A stretch of 64,000 nt of DNA from Saussurea involucrata (taxonomy: Eukaryota; Streptophyta; Magnoliopsida; Asterales; Asteraceae): the NCBI GenBank assembly GCA_033807775.1, contig CM066327.1, positions 76,452,795-76,516,794 on the forward strand, written 5' to 3'. Below, one piece after another: positions 32,735 through 43,870 of the stretch. The notes under the pieces were generated by a model. The model worked only from the letters and a program-made list of their open reading frames with translations. It had not been told where the DNA came from and searched no databases. A program made the position numbers and the translations under genes. Within the stretch, counting starts at the first letter, position 1. Each line of letters begins with the position of its first letter.

Positions 32735-34516
32735 TTACTTAAGAGCTAAAATGTTAAGTCTGTCGCTCTCAGAATCTGAAAGTTCTTTTGTTTTGGATTT
32801 TAAAGATGTATTTAATTCAGAAATTTTCTCTTTTAAAGGAAATAGATTTTTGTTCCAGTGTGCTTCTAATTCTTCTTTTTCTTTGAAAATCTTTGCTTTT
32901 TCTTCAGTGAAAAGTCTAGCTTCTCTTTCATAAAAAGTGAGCTTTTTCTGAATATCATCACAAGTCTTTTTCAGTTCAACATTTTCAGTTTTAATTATAA
33001 GCAAATCAACTTCTGTAGTATTAGAGGTGGAGTTTGAAGTAGATACCTCAGTGTCAGAGTCAGAGCTGATTTCTGCCATGCCACAGAACAAGGCATTGTT
33101 GGTGTATTCTTCATCAGAGGTTGTATCTGACTCCCAATCTTCCTTGTTCACCACTTTATTCGCCATGAGTGACTTTGGAGCATAATACTCAGCTTTCTTT
33201 TTGTAAAAAGCTGAGTCCTTTTGTGGGCGATTTGACCTGCTTCTGCATTCATTGGCAAAGTGGCCTGGCTTCCCACAGTTGTAGCAACCTTGGTTCTGGG
33301 AAGTATTACCAGCACGATCGTCGGACTTCTGTCGGTCACCACCTTTTTCCGATCTGCATTCATTTGCATAATGACCAGGCTTACCACACTTGTAGCATTC
33401 TTGTGGTATGTAGCTTGCCTTGTCATCTGACCTCTGTCGGTCATTTCCTCTGTTGAATCTATCACTCAACCTCTGTTGATCGTTACTTCTGTCGTCTGAC
33501 CTCTGTCGGTCAGCTGATTCTTCTCTTCTTCCTTGATCCCTTCTACTCCAATCTTCTCTTCTTTCTCTATTATCTCTGCCATATTTTTCATTACCATAAC
33601 TCTTTTGGTTTCCTCTGAATTCTCTTGTCAATAGAGCTAAGGATGTTGCTATTGATGCTAGAGTTATTTCTCCTTCTTCCACAATCTCTTCATCTTCGCT
33701 GTCAACTACCACCATCTTTTTCTTTTTCTCCTTCTTCTTTTCCTCTATAGTTCTTTCTTTCCTCGGCCTCTCTGCATCTTCTGTAGATTTGCCAACCAAA
33801 GCAAGAGGTGCAGTGGTTAGTGTCTTTGCTTGTGCGATTTGAGGCTCTTGACCAGCTAATGTTCCGTAGAGGTCTGAAAGAGTCCAGGAATCTAAATCTT
33901 GATTGGTTTGTAAAGACATAGATAATTGGAGCCATTCTTCGTTCAGACTTTTGAGAAACATGACATTATTCTCTTCAGAAGTTCTGTGGATGCCGAACTT
34001 CTTGCAGTTATTGATCAGAGAGTTTAACCTGTCATACGTTGTTTGCAGAGATTCATTAGTCAGGGCTTTAAAAGCGTAATATTCGTTTATGTATTGAGCT
34101 CTTCGATTTTTCTGAGTTTTAGCTCCCCTTTCAAGTTGTTTCTCCAGTTCTTTCCAAAGATCATACGAAGATTCGCATGCATCTAAAGACTGGAAGAGAT
34201 CGTTGGGGATTGCCATTATCAGAATTCTTTTTGTTTTCTGCGCGAGTTCATCTTTTTCCTTATCTTGATCTGACCAACCATCCCTGGTTTTAGGTTTTTG
34301 ATGCTCAGGGATTTCAGGAGTGTCAGCTGTAGCTGGTATACGAGGTACTATTAACATAGGGACATGAGGAGGATTATAAAGGTATTGTACGAGCTCTTTG
34401 TCAGTACCCTCAAAGAAATGGATCATTCTTATTTTCCACTGAGGATACTCATTTCGTAGAAGAGATGGTGGTTTGGTTAATGAACCAGCTATGAAGAAAT
34501 TTTGTGTGCTTGACAT
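32735..34516 (-). CDS. gag of element B (capsid plus two zinc knuckles)
   Basis: 593 aa from an ATG 279 bp inside the primer site. Copia-type gag core at about residues 20-220 (QWKIRMIHFFEG, ANDLFQ-like and YDLWKELEKQLERG regions). Then a lysine/arginine-rich, Arg/Asp/Gln-repeat stretch. Two CX2CX4HX4C zinc knuckles follow (CYKCGKPGHYANEC and CYNCGKPGHFANEC, about residues 374-430), then an acidic, coiled-coil-like C-terminus. Nucleic-acid packaging is the known role of this class. The ORF itself is uninterrupted, but the TAA at its end is probably a mutation, since the same frame continues for 300 more codons. Confidence 0.9.
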   Translation of the reverse strand: MSSTQNFFIAGSLTKPPSLLRNEYPQWKIRMIHFFEGTDKELVQYLYNPPHVPMLIVPRIPATADTPEIPEHQKPKTRDGWSDQDKEKDELAQKTKRILIMAIPNDLFQSLDACESSYDLWKELEKQLERGAKTQKNRRAQYINEYYAFKALTNESLQTTYDRLNSLINNCKKFGIHRTSEENNVMFLKSLNEEWLQLSMSLQTNQDLDSWTLSDLYGTLAGQEPQIAQAKTLTTAPLALVGKSTEDAERPRKERTIEEKKKEKKKKMVVVDSEDEEIVEEGEITLASIATSLALLTREFRGNQKSYGNEKYGRDNRERREDWSRRDQGRREESADRQRSDDRSNDQQRLSDRFNRGNDRQRSDDKASYIPQECYKCGKPGHYANECRSEKGGDRQKSDDRAGNTSQNQGCYNCGKPGHFANECRSRSNRPQKDSAFYKKKAEYYAPKSLMANKVVNKEDWESDTTSDEEYTNNALFCGMAEISSDSDTEVSTSNSTSNTTEVDLLIIKTENVELKKTCDDIQKKLTFYEREARLFTEEKAKIFKEKEELEAHWNKNLFPLKEKISELNTSLKSKTKELSDSESDRLNILALK

Positions 34517-34808
34517 TTTAAGAGTAGAACGTTTCAGAATGAAGATATGATGTGAAAAAGTACGAGAGAATTGTATGGATAGATTTTCTGGGTTTGGAAG
34601 CTCTCAATAGTGCACTTTAATGGAGTTTTAATTAAAGAAACACTTTCTCTAGTTTTACCAAATATCGAATAAATCGAAAAATGGCTGAACAATAGAATCT
34701 GTTTGAAGAAATGAACAACAGGTTAAAAATCAGACCACGTTTCTACCAATAATCTTGTTAAACGAGGATCGCTTGATATTTAAAAACAAGCTTTGCTCTG
34801 ATACCAAT
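34517..34808 (-). other. Leader with primer binding site, element B
   Basis: 34795-34806 reads TGGTATCAGAGC on the minus strand (tRNA-iMet primer site), two bases inside the LTR end. The remainder is an untranslated leader of about 280 bp before gag. Confidence 0.92.
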
Positions 34809-35620
34809 TGTTGGTTCCCGTATTTGATTAACAAAGATTATCTTATCTATTAGTTCAAATAAGATGTGTTGCGGAAGCGTATTTGAAGAACTAACAGATA
34901 TGTTTAAATAGAAACAGCACAAAATACCAAATAAACAGTATATGAAGAACAGATGAATATCTCAAAGTTTACTGTATTTGGTGAAGAACACTAAGAACAG
35001 ATTTGACGATAATTGTGTGCTAGTGTTTTTGTGTGTTAGTTGTTGTCTGATGTTGGCTGGTAAGTTGTAAGGAAGAACTCAACATGAGTCTTCCTTTTAT
35101 ACTACTACAAAAGATCTATTCTAGACAAAAGGACTATTGCTACAGGAAAGAAGGGATGGCATGAACAGTTGGAAATCTGCATGCATTAAATGCGCTAATA
35201 TCAGCTTGCAAGGATTCCTATCAGAGTTTGACACGTGTTTGTTGTCGGACCATGCCTTGTACAAGTTGATGAACGGACCCTGGAACAGTAGCAAGATATT
35301 TCTGTAACAGTGGTAAGATATTTCTGCAACAGTGGCAAGATATTATAAATATCTTCCAAGTCTTCATTCTGAACCGCAGAGGCTCTGTCAAGGGTGACAA
35401 AGGTTCTGCGGCTCGGTCCTTGGTGAGCATTCTTCTGTAGATCCTTCATTGGTCCTTTGTGAGTAGTCTTCTGTAGATTCTTCTTGAGACTTGGTGTTCC
35501 TTGAATGATCTTGTTTGCTTCGGCAGAGCTTTTGTGGAACACCGCAGAGCTTCTGTGGAACTCTTTCATACTTGGCCTATTTTTCAATACTTCTAATATT
35601 ATGAATATTTGGAGCTAACA
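34809..35620 (-). repeat. 5' LTR of element B (812 bp)
   Basis: In element orientation it starts TGTTAGCTCC and ends GGAACCAACA. It carries G-box CACGTG at 35232-35237, RY-palindrome GCATTTAATGCATGCAG at 35177-35193 and TATAAAAG at 35101-35094, in that 5' to 3' order. The TATA box marks the likely start of the genomic transcript. Confidence 0.95.
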
Positions 35621-35625
35621 GGTTT

Positions 35626-37110
35626 GTAAGATTATAGAAAGTCAACAATTAAGAGACGTAAAGAGAGACAACTATAAAAAGTGGAATCAATTCAATGGGA
35701 CACGTTAAATAAAGACTTATTGGGCATTATCTATTAAGGTTGTTGGACATAGAAGAAAACCATGTTGGATTGATAGTTGTGTTGAGGGGTGGTGGTAACC
35801 CCTTTCTGGAAACAAAGGGGATGAAAGGAGGTTGATCTATCTGCCACCGAGCTAGGGAAGGAAAACTTTATTTGTCCCGTGTCACGATTACAAGGTATTA
35901 GCACAAAAACTCAAGAACCTGGTCTAGAAAATGAAGCATTCAGATAAATATTTCTTCTACGGAATTTGATTGATGAAGATTGCCAACATAATGATCATGA
36001 TTTTCAAAATATTTATAAAAGTTTCTACAACAAAAATTGTATCCAAAATCTCTATTAAATTGGCCTCCCATCAACCTGGACATACACACACATTCAAAGA
36101 ATCTAATATGCTCATCTTCATACAAATATTGTGTTAAGATGTTATTGGTCTTAACGTCATAGAGAGTCGAGCTCAATGCAACAAAAGTAAAGAGATTGCA
36201 AAAGAGAAAAACACAATCGTTTCCAAGTAAGCACAAAAAGGTACATTTCATGAGTGGAACGAACATTCAAACTTGGTGTCTATAATTTAAAGCCACCTTA
36301 CACAAAGATCACTATATGGAAGTGCAAAACACTTTCTGGAACAATACTTCAAAAGATAGCATAAACCATACTAAGACGGTCATAAATTAGAATGCTCGTG
36401 ACATTTTTATAGTTAAAAAGATAACATCTACCACTTCGTATGTAAGCGAATTCCAAACAATCTCTACGGAGAATTTCATCCACAAAATCCAAGCAACAAA
36501 CTAACAATCAAGTGTTTTTAGCCAACTGAAAACTTAGCAATTCCAAAACAGGTAAGGGTTATCGAAGTAAAATAATAATAACAACTTAGCAATTGTTATC
36601 CGGAACAACATCATATCATATTTTAAACACATAAGAAAGGTCAAGTACCCTAGTGAGTCTTCAAGGGATTGGTTCTTTAGCATAACATGTCAATAGATAA
36701 TTACCTTACACACTTGGTTGATCGGTGTTAAAATGAAAAAAATTACTACCATTTGATCACCACATGTACGCAAGATGTAGCCTTTGTAAAGGTGTAACAT
36801 ATAATCGTACAACACCACTGTTCCCATGCAATTTGAGAAATAGATTTATTTCACTCCAAACAACATAACATTAGATACTGCTCTGCATATTTATTAACAC
36901 AATCCCCTATTTGAATATAGTTATTCTAATGAAAGTGAAACCAAGTAGACAATTCTATACCTTGTTGGCGGATATTTGCACACTATTCTCGTATACACGA
37001 TTACTCCAATTCCTTTTGCAAATTCAAAAGCTTTGGCCACACTTTTTGGCTTTCACCACAAGGGTTTCTACTTCTTTACTCTCAATTCAGTGAAAATAAA
37101 TTTGATTAAA
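35626..37110. other. Relic DNA between elements B and C
   Basis: AT-rich with no recognised gene. It continues the sequence left of B (19132-20743) before that insertion. Short minus-strand ORFs do not resemble known proteins. CTTTCACCACAAGGGTTTCT at 37050-37069 recurs at 50280-50299 on the other side of element C. Confidence 0.5.
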
Positions 37111-37115
37111 TAAAA

Positions 37116-38087
37116 TGTTGATCCAAACCCTCAGTGATTTGATAATGACCCTATCTTAAATACTTAGTGAAAATTGTAAGTAAACAATATGTATCAGAGT
37201 TTCACTATCGCTGATAAGTACTAAGATCTTACAGTACTGCTGATAGGAACTCTCGCTCTTTTAGATTAAACATTCAGCGAACACTGTTCACCATATCGCT
37301 GAGTCTGTTCAGTCCTTATGGTGATCGCTGATAAGTTAGTTGTTTACTTATGATCCCTGAAGACAAGATTCACGTCAACAAAGGTTCTGCGCTGAAGTCG
37401 AAGATTAAGCTCAAGAACCAGCGACAAGTCTCCCAATGAACTGATGCGGATCAGCGAAGACTCAGATTTGTCCACTCAACGTGAAGTATCAAGTACAAGA
37501 CTTCAGCTATCGCTGAACTTTATCATTCGCTGAATAGTAAATGATAATCGCTGAATCAACGAAAGCTGATCATGAAGTCCTCCGTACAAAGTACTTTTGT
37601 CTTAACCTCCCTTGCACGCCACCGTACGAAATGTCAGAAAAGAACCTCCGAAAATCTGAAATCGTACAACCACTCTGATACTACACTGTTCATTCACGCG
37701 GCTACTAAGGTTGTCAACAAAGGTCAATGACATGCAACCAATCCGCTGATGACACGTGTAAAGTGTATACTGAATTGCATTAAATGCATGCAGTATATAA
37801 AGAGATGAACTCACTTCATTTGAAGTAACTTGCTAACTCTGGACAAGTTCAAATCTCTCTTAAGATAGGATTTTATTAGTAATCTCCTTATCTTTCTTAG
37901 TGCAAGAAACCTTAGTGTTCCAACTTGTTTAGATTTAGGTTTATCCTTAATCTTGTTTCCGCAACAAGCTGTAAATTGTTAATGATTTATCAATAAACAA
38001 TTTAGAAAAGTAAAATAGTGTGTTTGTATTCAACCCCCCCCCCCCCCCCCCCTTCTACAAACTTGTATAGGCCTTTCGGGACCAACA
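37116..38087 (+). repeat. 5' LTR of element C (972 bp)
   Basis: TGTTGATCC...GACCAACA. G-box CACGTG 37753-37758, RY-type ATGCATGCAG 37784-37793, TATATAAA 37794-37801. Ten exact CGCTGA/TCAGCG words. A run of 19 C at 38034-38052, 35 bp before the LTR end. Confidence 0.95.
37753..37801 (+). promoter_or_regulatory. LTR promoter module: G-box, RY motif, TATA (element C)
   Basis: CACGTG, then GCATTAAATGCATGCAG, then TATATAAA, ending at 37801. The same order is kept in the LTRs of A and B. G-boxes bind bZIP/bHLH factors and CATGCA (RY) motifs bind B3 factors in plants, so ABA- or seed-type control is possible. That is inference. Confidence 0.65.
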
Positions 38088-38089
38088 AG

Positions 38090-38101
38090 TGGTATCAGAG
38101 C
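38090..38101 (+). other. Primer binding site, tRNA-iMet (element C)
   Basis: TGGTATCAGAGC two bases after the LTR, complementary to the initiator tRNA 3' end. Confidence 0.93.
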
Positions 38102-38167
38102 AGATTTGTTTAATCTCATAAACAAGATCTAATCTAAGATATTTCTCTTCCTAGCTATTATCTGAAA

Positions 38168-39331
38168 ATGGCCAACACAAACACAAACACTCACTATATA
38201 GACAATGGTTCTCTTGCAAAACCCCCTAGATTTTCCAGAGATAACTTCAACTTGTGGAAAAATAGGATGACACTCTTCTTAGAAGGTGTAGACCCTACTA
38301 TACCTTACTATCTTGAAAACGGTCCACACATCCCTGTAACAATTGATCCTGCGGTTCCAGCCACTGCAACTAGAGCTGCTATTCCAGAAAGGCTGATTCC
38401 AAAGGAAATCCATCATTGGAATGATGAAGACAAGAAGAAAGTGGCTATAGATACAAAAGCCAGATCCATACTATCCATGGCCCTTCCTGACGAAGTCTAC
38501 CATTCCATCATGAACCTGAAATCCTCAAAAGCCATGTGGGACACAATATGTGTTCAGTATGAAGGAACGTCTGAAGTCCAGGATTCAAGAAAGATCAACC
38601 TGGTAAGACAATACGAAAGCTTCATTTCTGGTAAGAATGAAACTCTCTCTGAAGTTCATCAACGTTTTAACTTCTTAATTATAGATCTAAAAACGGTTGG
38701 TAAGGAATATTCAAACTTTGAAGTGCTGACAAAGTTTTTAGAATGTTTACCTGAAAGCTGGGACAATTATTCCATGTGTCTCAAGCTGTCAAAAGATCTA
38801 AGATCAATGACACTTGCTACCTTATATGGCACATTGCTGAATCATGAGCAATCTAGCCATCTTAAGAAGAATCTTGTAAAAGATTCCAAAAGCACCCCTG
38901 TTGCTTTAATCTCAGAGGAACCTTCTACTCAGCGACCCGTGGTCACTATCACTGAGTTAGAAAGTAACTCTGAAAGGTCATCAGATTCTGATTCTTCAGA
39001 TGATGATGAATCCTTGGCTCTCCTAACTAAAAACTTCAGGAGATTCACCAAGAAGAAAATGTTTAGAAAGAACAAAACTCTTTCTATAGCTGACAAGCCT
39101 AAGTCACCAGCTTTTGTTGATAAGGCTACTGCTACTTGTTTCAACTGCGAAAAGACAGGTCATTTCGCTAACGAGTGCAGGTCAAAGAAAATCATGAGAC
39201 CTTCAGCTTTTACAAAGAAATCCTTTGTTCCAAGGAATAATGATGACAAATACTCAAAGCTGAAGGAGAAGTATGCAAAGCTGAAAAGCTTTAAGAAGAA
39301 AGGAAAAGGCCTGATGGCTGACTATGATTAG
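38168..39331 (+). pseudogene. gag of element C
   Basis: 387 codons from an ATG 67 bp after the primer site. Copia gag core at about residues 15-230 (NLWKNRMTLFLEG, SSKAMWDTICVQYEG, FLECLPESWDNY). An acidic serine stretch (ERSSDSDSSDDDES), lysine-rich linker and zinc knuckle CFNCEKTGHFANEC (about residue 324) follow. The TAG at 39329-39331 replaces a TGG present in element A, so the original protein continued. A second stop (TAA 39386-39388) stands where A has CTC. Confidence 0.9.
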
Positions 39332-40579
39332 GCTGCTTCTGATGAAGAAGCCTCATCATCTGATTCTGAAGATGATGAAGCAAATTAATGTCTCATGGCC
39401 AAGATTGAAGAAGAGGAAGAAAGTTCAGACATTCCCTCCACTTCAATATCTGCCATTCAGGTATCACCTTCCTTCTTTACCAATATTGTAAATATTGATG
39501 AAGCTGATAGTCTCCGTAAAATCGAACTGCTGACTAGAAGTTTATACGAAGCCATGAACGGCAAAGCTGTGGTTGAAAACCAAAATCTTGATCTCGCTGA
39601 AAAGCTTAAAAACTGCCACCTTCAAATAGAAAAGCTTTCTAAATTTGAAGAAGATTTTAAAGATCAAGTCCATTTAAATCAGCTAGTCAAAATCGAACGA
39701 GCGGAAGCTATCGCTGCATTAAAAGCTGAACAAGCTACTGTTGAAGGATGGTGTAATTCTTCAACAAAGATCACTGAGATAATTAAGGCTCAGATTCCTC
39801 TGAGTGATAAACGTGGTCTGGGTTATAAATATGATACTCCAATACCAACCACTGAACGTTCAATGCCTAAATTTGGAACGTTCGTATCCTCAGTAGCTGA
39901 CACTTCTTCATCTCAGTACTCCTCGTCTGTTACACCAATCCCTGAGGAAACTCCTACCTCCTCAAAAGGTAAAGAGAAAATGGTTTATTCAAAACCTACC
40001 TCTGTCTCTAAAGACAAAGGTAAAGGAATTGTTATTTATCAAAATCCTCAGAAGGGTACCTTAGTACCTAAGCTGAATGCTTCCAAAGCCTTAGTGATTC
40101 ATTCATCTGGTTCTAGAAATCAGACCTCTGGATCAGTTCAGCGACCTACTCCTAGACTCAGAGTAGATGTCCTTGGTAAGAAATCTGAAGAACTGAATGT
40201 TCGTCCTATTTCAAAAACCAATAGTGTACTTGGTGCTGGCACTTCTAATTCCAAATTAAAAGCTCAGCACTCAAGTGGTCCTAGAACTAATTTTAGTTAT
40301 AGGAAATGTTATCACTGTGGACTTACCGATCATATTGCAAGTAAGTGTCCCACAGCCACCAAAGCTGATAAGATAGCTAAGGTGAAGATAGCACCCAAGA
40401 AGACCAAACCAGTTGCAATTCAGGTCAAGGTGACTCCTACCGATGAGGTCAAGAAATTGACCAAAGTGAAGAAAGACAAAGCTGAATCTTCAAATGCTGC
40501 GAAGACTGCTGAACCCATTCCAACCACTTCCACTAACAAACGCGTATACATGGTGAAGTGGGTACCCAAGCAAAACTAA
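39332..40579 (+). pseudogene. gag-pol spacer of element C with second zinc knuckle
   Basis: Same frame as gag. It starts with an acidic stretch, then a helical coiled-coil-like part (RSLYEAMNGKAVVENQNLDL and onward, about 39530-39760), a Ser/Pro/Lys-rich part and a second complete knuckle CYHCGLTDHIASKC (about 40310-40350). It ends at TAA 40577-40579 just before the protease. A knuckle this far from gag's own suggests a separate nucleic-acid-binding segment of the polyprotein. Confidence 0.8.
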
Positions 40580-42007
40580 TCTTCCTTTGTATTGCAGGTT
40601 AAGAAGGGTATCTGGTATCTCGATAGCGGATTCTCTAGACACATGACTGGAAAGAAAAGCCTGCTCGCTGAATATAAGGAAGAGAAGGGTCCCTCTGTGA
40701 CTTTCGGTGGAAATGGAAAAGGACACACCCGAGGGTATGGTGTACTTTCAAATGGTACAACATCCTTCAGAAGAGTCGCATATGTTGAAGGGCTGAAGCA
40801 TAATCTTCTAAGCATCAGTCAGCTTTGCGACATGGATAACAAAGTGATTTTCACTAAGGAATCCTGCTTTGTCTCTGACAAAAAGGGGAAGATAGCTCTC
40901 AACGGTTATCGTTTGGAAAATGTTTACGTTATAAACATGGACTCAACAACCACTGAGAACTCCTGTTTCTTCTCAAAGGCATCTTCTGATGTCAACTGGC
41001 TATGGCACAAGAGGCTCTCACATCTCAACTTCAAGAAACTGAGAACTCTTTCTTCCAAAGAGTTAGTCACTGGTCTACCTCAACATTCATACGCCAAAGA
41101 ATCCTTATGTTCAGCGTGTGAAAAAGGGAAGCAGACCAAGGCAAGCTTTAAGTCAAAGCAAGTTTCCTCAGTGTCATCTCCTCTTCAACTACTCCATATG
41201 GATTTGTTTGGCCCCGTTAACAAACAATCCATCGCTGGAAAGAAATATACGCTGGTCATAGTTGATGAATTCTCTCGTTACACATGGGTAATGTTTCTCC
41301 GTTCTAAGAGTGACACCCCTGAAGAACTCATCACCTTTGTTCGGAAGATGTAAACTCTGAACAATATGACTGTTCGCTCGATAAGGAGTGATCATGGAAC
41401 TGAATTCAAAAACAGTTCTCTTGATTCCTTCCTTGAGAGCAAGGGTATTTCTCACAACTTTTCGTCAGTGAGAACACCACAACAAAACGGAGTCGCTGAA
41501 AGAAGAAATAGAACAATTATTGAAGCTGCACGTTCAATGCTCAGCGATTCTCACCTGCCTACTCAGTTTTGGGCAGAAGCTGTCAACACGGCTTGTTTTA
41601 CGCAAAACAGGTCGCTGATAGTCAAAAGATTCAAAAAGACAACCTATGAACTTTTTCATGGGAGAAAGCCTTCAATCAGCTTTCTTCACATCTTTGGTTG
41701 TCAGTGTTTCATACTGAACAACAGAGATGCCCTTGGAAAGTTTGATCCTAAGGCTGATGATGGAATCTTTCTTGGATACTCCTCAGTTTCCAAAGCCTTC
41801 AGAGTCTTCAACCGAAGAAGACAAACTGTAGAAGAAACTATTCACGTCACGTTTGACGAATCCCGTTCAGCGAACTCTAAACCGAACGCTGATACAGAAG
41901 AACTGAATCAATGGATGTTTTCTCATCTTGGTGATTCAGAAGATGTTCCCACTACTCATGCTCATACAACTGAAAATGATGGTCCTACTATCATTCCCAA
42001 TATGTAG
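40580..42007 (+). pseudogene. Protease-integrase of element C, interrupted
   Basis: Same frame as gag. Protease motif WYLDSGFSRHMTG (Phe where B has Cys); integrase H-H-C-C (WHKRLSHLNF, CSACEKGK); catalytic D in LHMDLFGP, D in RSDHGTEF, E in GVAERRNRT. TAA at 41351-41353 splits the integrase core between the first and second acidic residues, and TAG at 42005-42007 cuts the tail. Otherwise the family signature is complete. Confidence 0.9.
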
Positions 42008-43870
42008 AATAGTGAAGCTGAAACATCTTGGGTCTCAGTTGTTCCTATAAACACTATACCCGCAGTTGATCCAAATGTCTCAGAAATTCCATCTATTTCT
42101 CAGCAATCAGTGAATGAAGTGACAAATGCAAGCATTCCTCTCTTAGCTGATAATCCAGAAGTAGCTGAAGCCTCATCTTCAGTTTCTCCAGTTCAGACTG
42201 AGTCAGCGACGCATGCTCCGGCTCAGCGATGGACTGTAAATCACCCAATCGATCAAATTCTTGGTGATCCCAACGCTGGTATTCAGATTCGTAGAAGTGC
42301 AGGTAATATTTGTTTATTTGTTAACTTTATTTCTCTAACTGAACCAAAGAAAATAGATGATGCCCTCAGAGATCCAAACTGGGTCAGCGCTATGCAAGAA
42401 GAGCTGACTGAATTCGAAAGAAAAAAAGTTTGGAAAATTGTTCGGAGACCAACTGACAAAACAGTGATAGGCACTAAGTGGGTCTATCGAAACAAGTTGG
42501 ACGAACATGGTACTGTAACTCGCAACAAAGCTCGTCTTGTTGCTCAGGGATACAGACAAGAGGAAGGCATAGATTATGACGAAACCTTTGCTCCAGTAGC
42601 AAGACTTGAATCTATTCGTCTTTTCTTAGCATATGCTGTACACAAAAACTTCACTGTACATCAAATGGATGTTAAATCAGCGTTTCTAAATGGAAAGCTG
42701 AATGAAGAAGTTTATGTGGAACAACCTCTAGGATTCTCAGATCCTAAGCGTCCAGGTTATGTTTATAAGCTGGATAAGGCACTTTATGGCTTGAAGCAAG
42801 CTCCTCGTGCATGGTATGACACTCTTTCTACTTATATCCACCTTGAAAAATTTGAGAGAGGTAAGATTGACAAAACTTTGTTTTTTAGAAAAATAAAAGG
42901 TCATATCATTTTAGTTCAAATATATGTTGATGACATTATATTTGGTTCTACTAACCCTGAGCTTTGTACTCGTTTCGCTGATAGAATGAAAGATGAGTAT
43001 AAAATGAGTATGATGGGTGAACTAACATATTTCCTTGGTCTTCAGATTAAGCAAACTGAAAAAGGAACTTTTATAAATCAGGGAAAGTATGTTAAAGATA
43101 TGCTGAAGAAATTCGACTTAACTGAAAGTTCAGCTATGAAAACCCCTATGGCACCACCGCTGATACTTGATAAGGACACAAAGGGTGTTCCTGTCAATGT
43201 CACGCTGTACCGTGGGATGATCGGCTCACTACTGTATCTTACAGCTAGCCGACCCGATATTATGTTTTCAACATGTCTGTGCGCACGATATCAAGCTGAA
43301 CCTAAGATATCCCATATGAAAGCTGTAAAGCGAATCTTTCGATATCTTAAGGGTACAGCGAATCTAGGTCTTTGGTATCCCAAAGATTCAGGATTCGATC
43401 TAACCGCCTATTCAGACAGTGATTTTGCAGGTTGCAAAATGGATAGGAAAAGCACCACAGGAGGATGTCAGCTCCTGGGTGGAAAGCTGGTAAGTTGGAC
43501 AAGTAAGAAGCAAAACTCAGTGTCCACTTCCACAGCTGAAGCTGAGTCTGTAGCCGCTGGAAGCTGCTGTTCTCAAGTCTTGTGGATGAGAAATCAACTA
43601 CTAGACTATGATCTTCAGCTCTCCAAAATTCCAATCTATTGCGACAGCACAAGTGCCATCGCTATAGCAAACAATCCAGTGCTACACTCAAAGACAAAAC
43701 ACATAGAAATCAGATATCATTTTATCAGAGATCATGTGATGAATGGTGATATAGAACTTCATTTTATCCCAACTGATTATCAGTTAGCTGATTTGTTTAC
43801 CAAACCTCTTGATGAGACAAGATTCAACTTTCTCATCAGCGAGCTTGGAATGCTGAACTTTGAAGGATAA
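42008..43870 (+). pseudogene. Reverse transcriptase/RNase H of element C
   Basis: The open part 42110-43870 (586 codons) has the RT start (NWVSAMQEELTEFERKKVWK), ARLVAQGYRQEEGIDYDETF, MDVKSAFLNGKLNEEVYVEQ and DKALYGLKQAPRAWYD. Catalytic YVDD is at residues 272-275 (42923-42934). RNase H has AYSDSDFAGC, STAEAESVAAGSCCSQVLWM, IYCDSTSAIAIANNP and ADLFTKPLDETRF. The natural stop is TAA at 43868-43870. This region is intact and in the gag frame. It would need the upstream stops to be bypassed for expression. Confidence 0.93.

Larger units (their letters stand above)
20744..35625 (-). mobile_element. Ty1/copia element B, full length, Sirevirus-like, with TSD
   Basis: Target duplication GGTTT at 20744-20748 and 35621-35625. 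LTRs of 812 bp at 20749-21560 and 34809-35620 differ at about 14 positions by eye. Read right to left: primer site, gag with two zinc knuckles, coiled-coil spacer, protease-integrase, RT-RNase H, repeated polypurine tracts, TATA-type promoter, very long extra ORF, polypurine tract, LTR. This is the gene order of the Sirevirus (SIRE1-like) branch of copia elements. Every coding part has at least one stop or frameshift. It is inserted in relic DNA whose two halves are 19132-20748 and 35621-37115. Confidence 0.95.

Noticed and set aside
35940..36266. 108-codon minus-strand ORF between B and C
   Set aside because: No recognisable domain and the flanks show no gene structure; probably chance or relic.
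38168..43870. Idea that TAG/TAA are read as glutamine in element C
   Set aside because: Element A has TGG and CTC at the first two stop positions, so these are ordinary mutations from different codons rather than a recoded amino acid.
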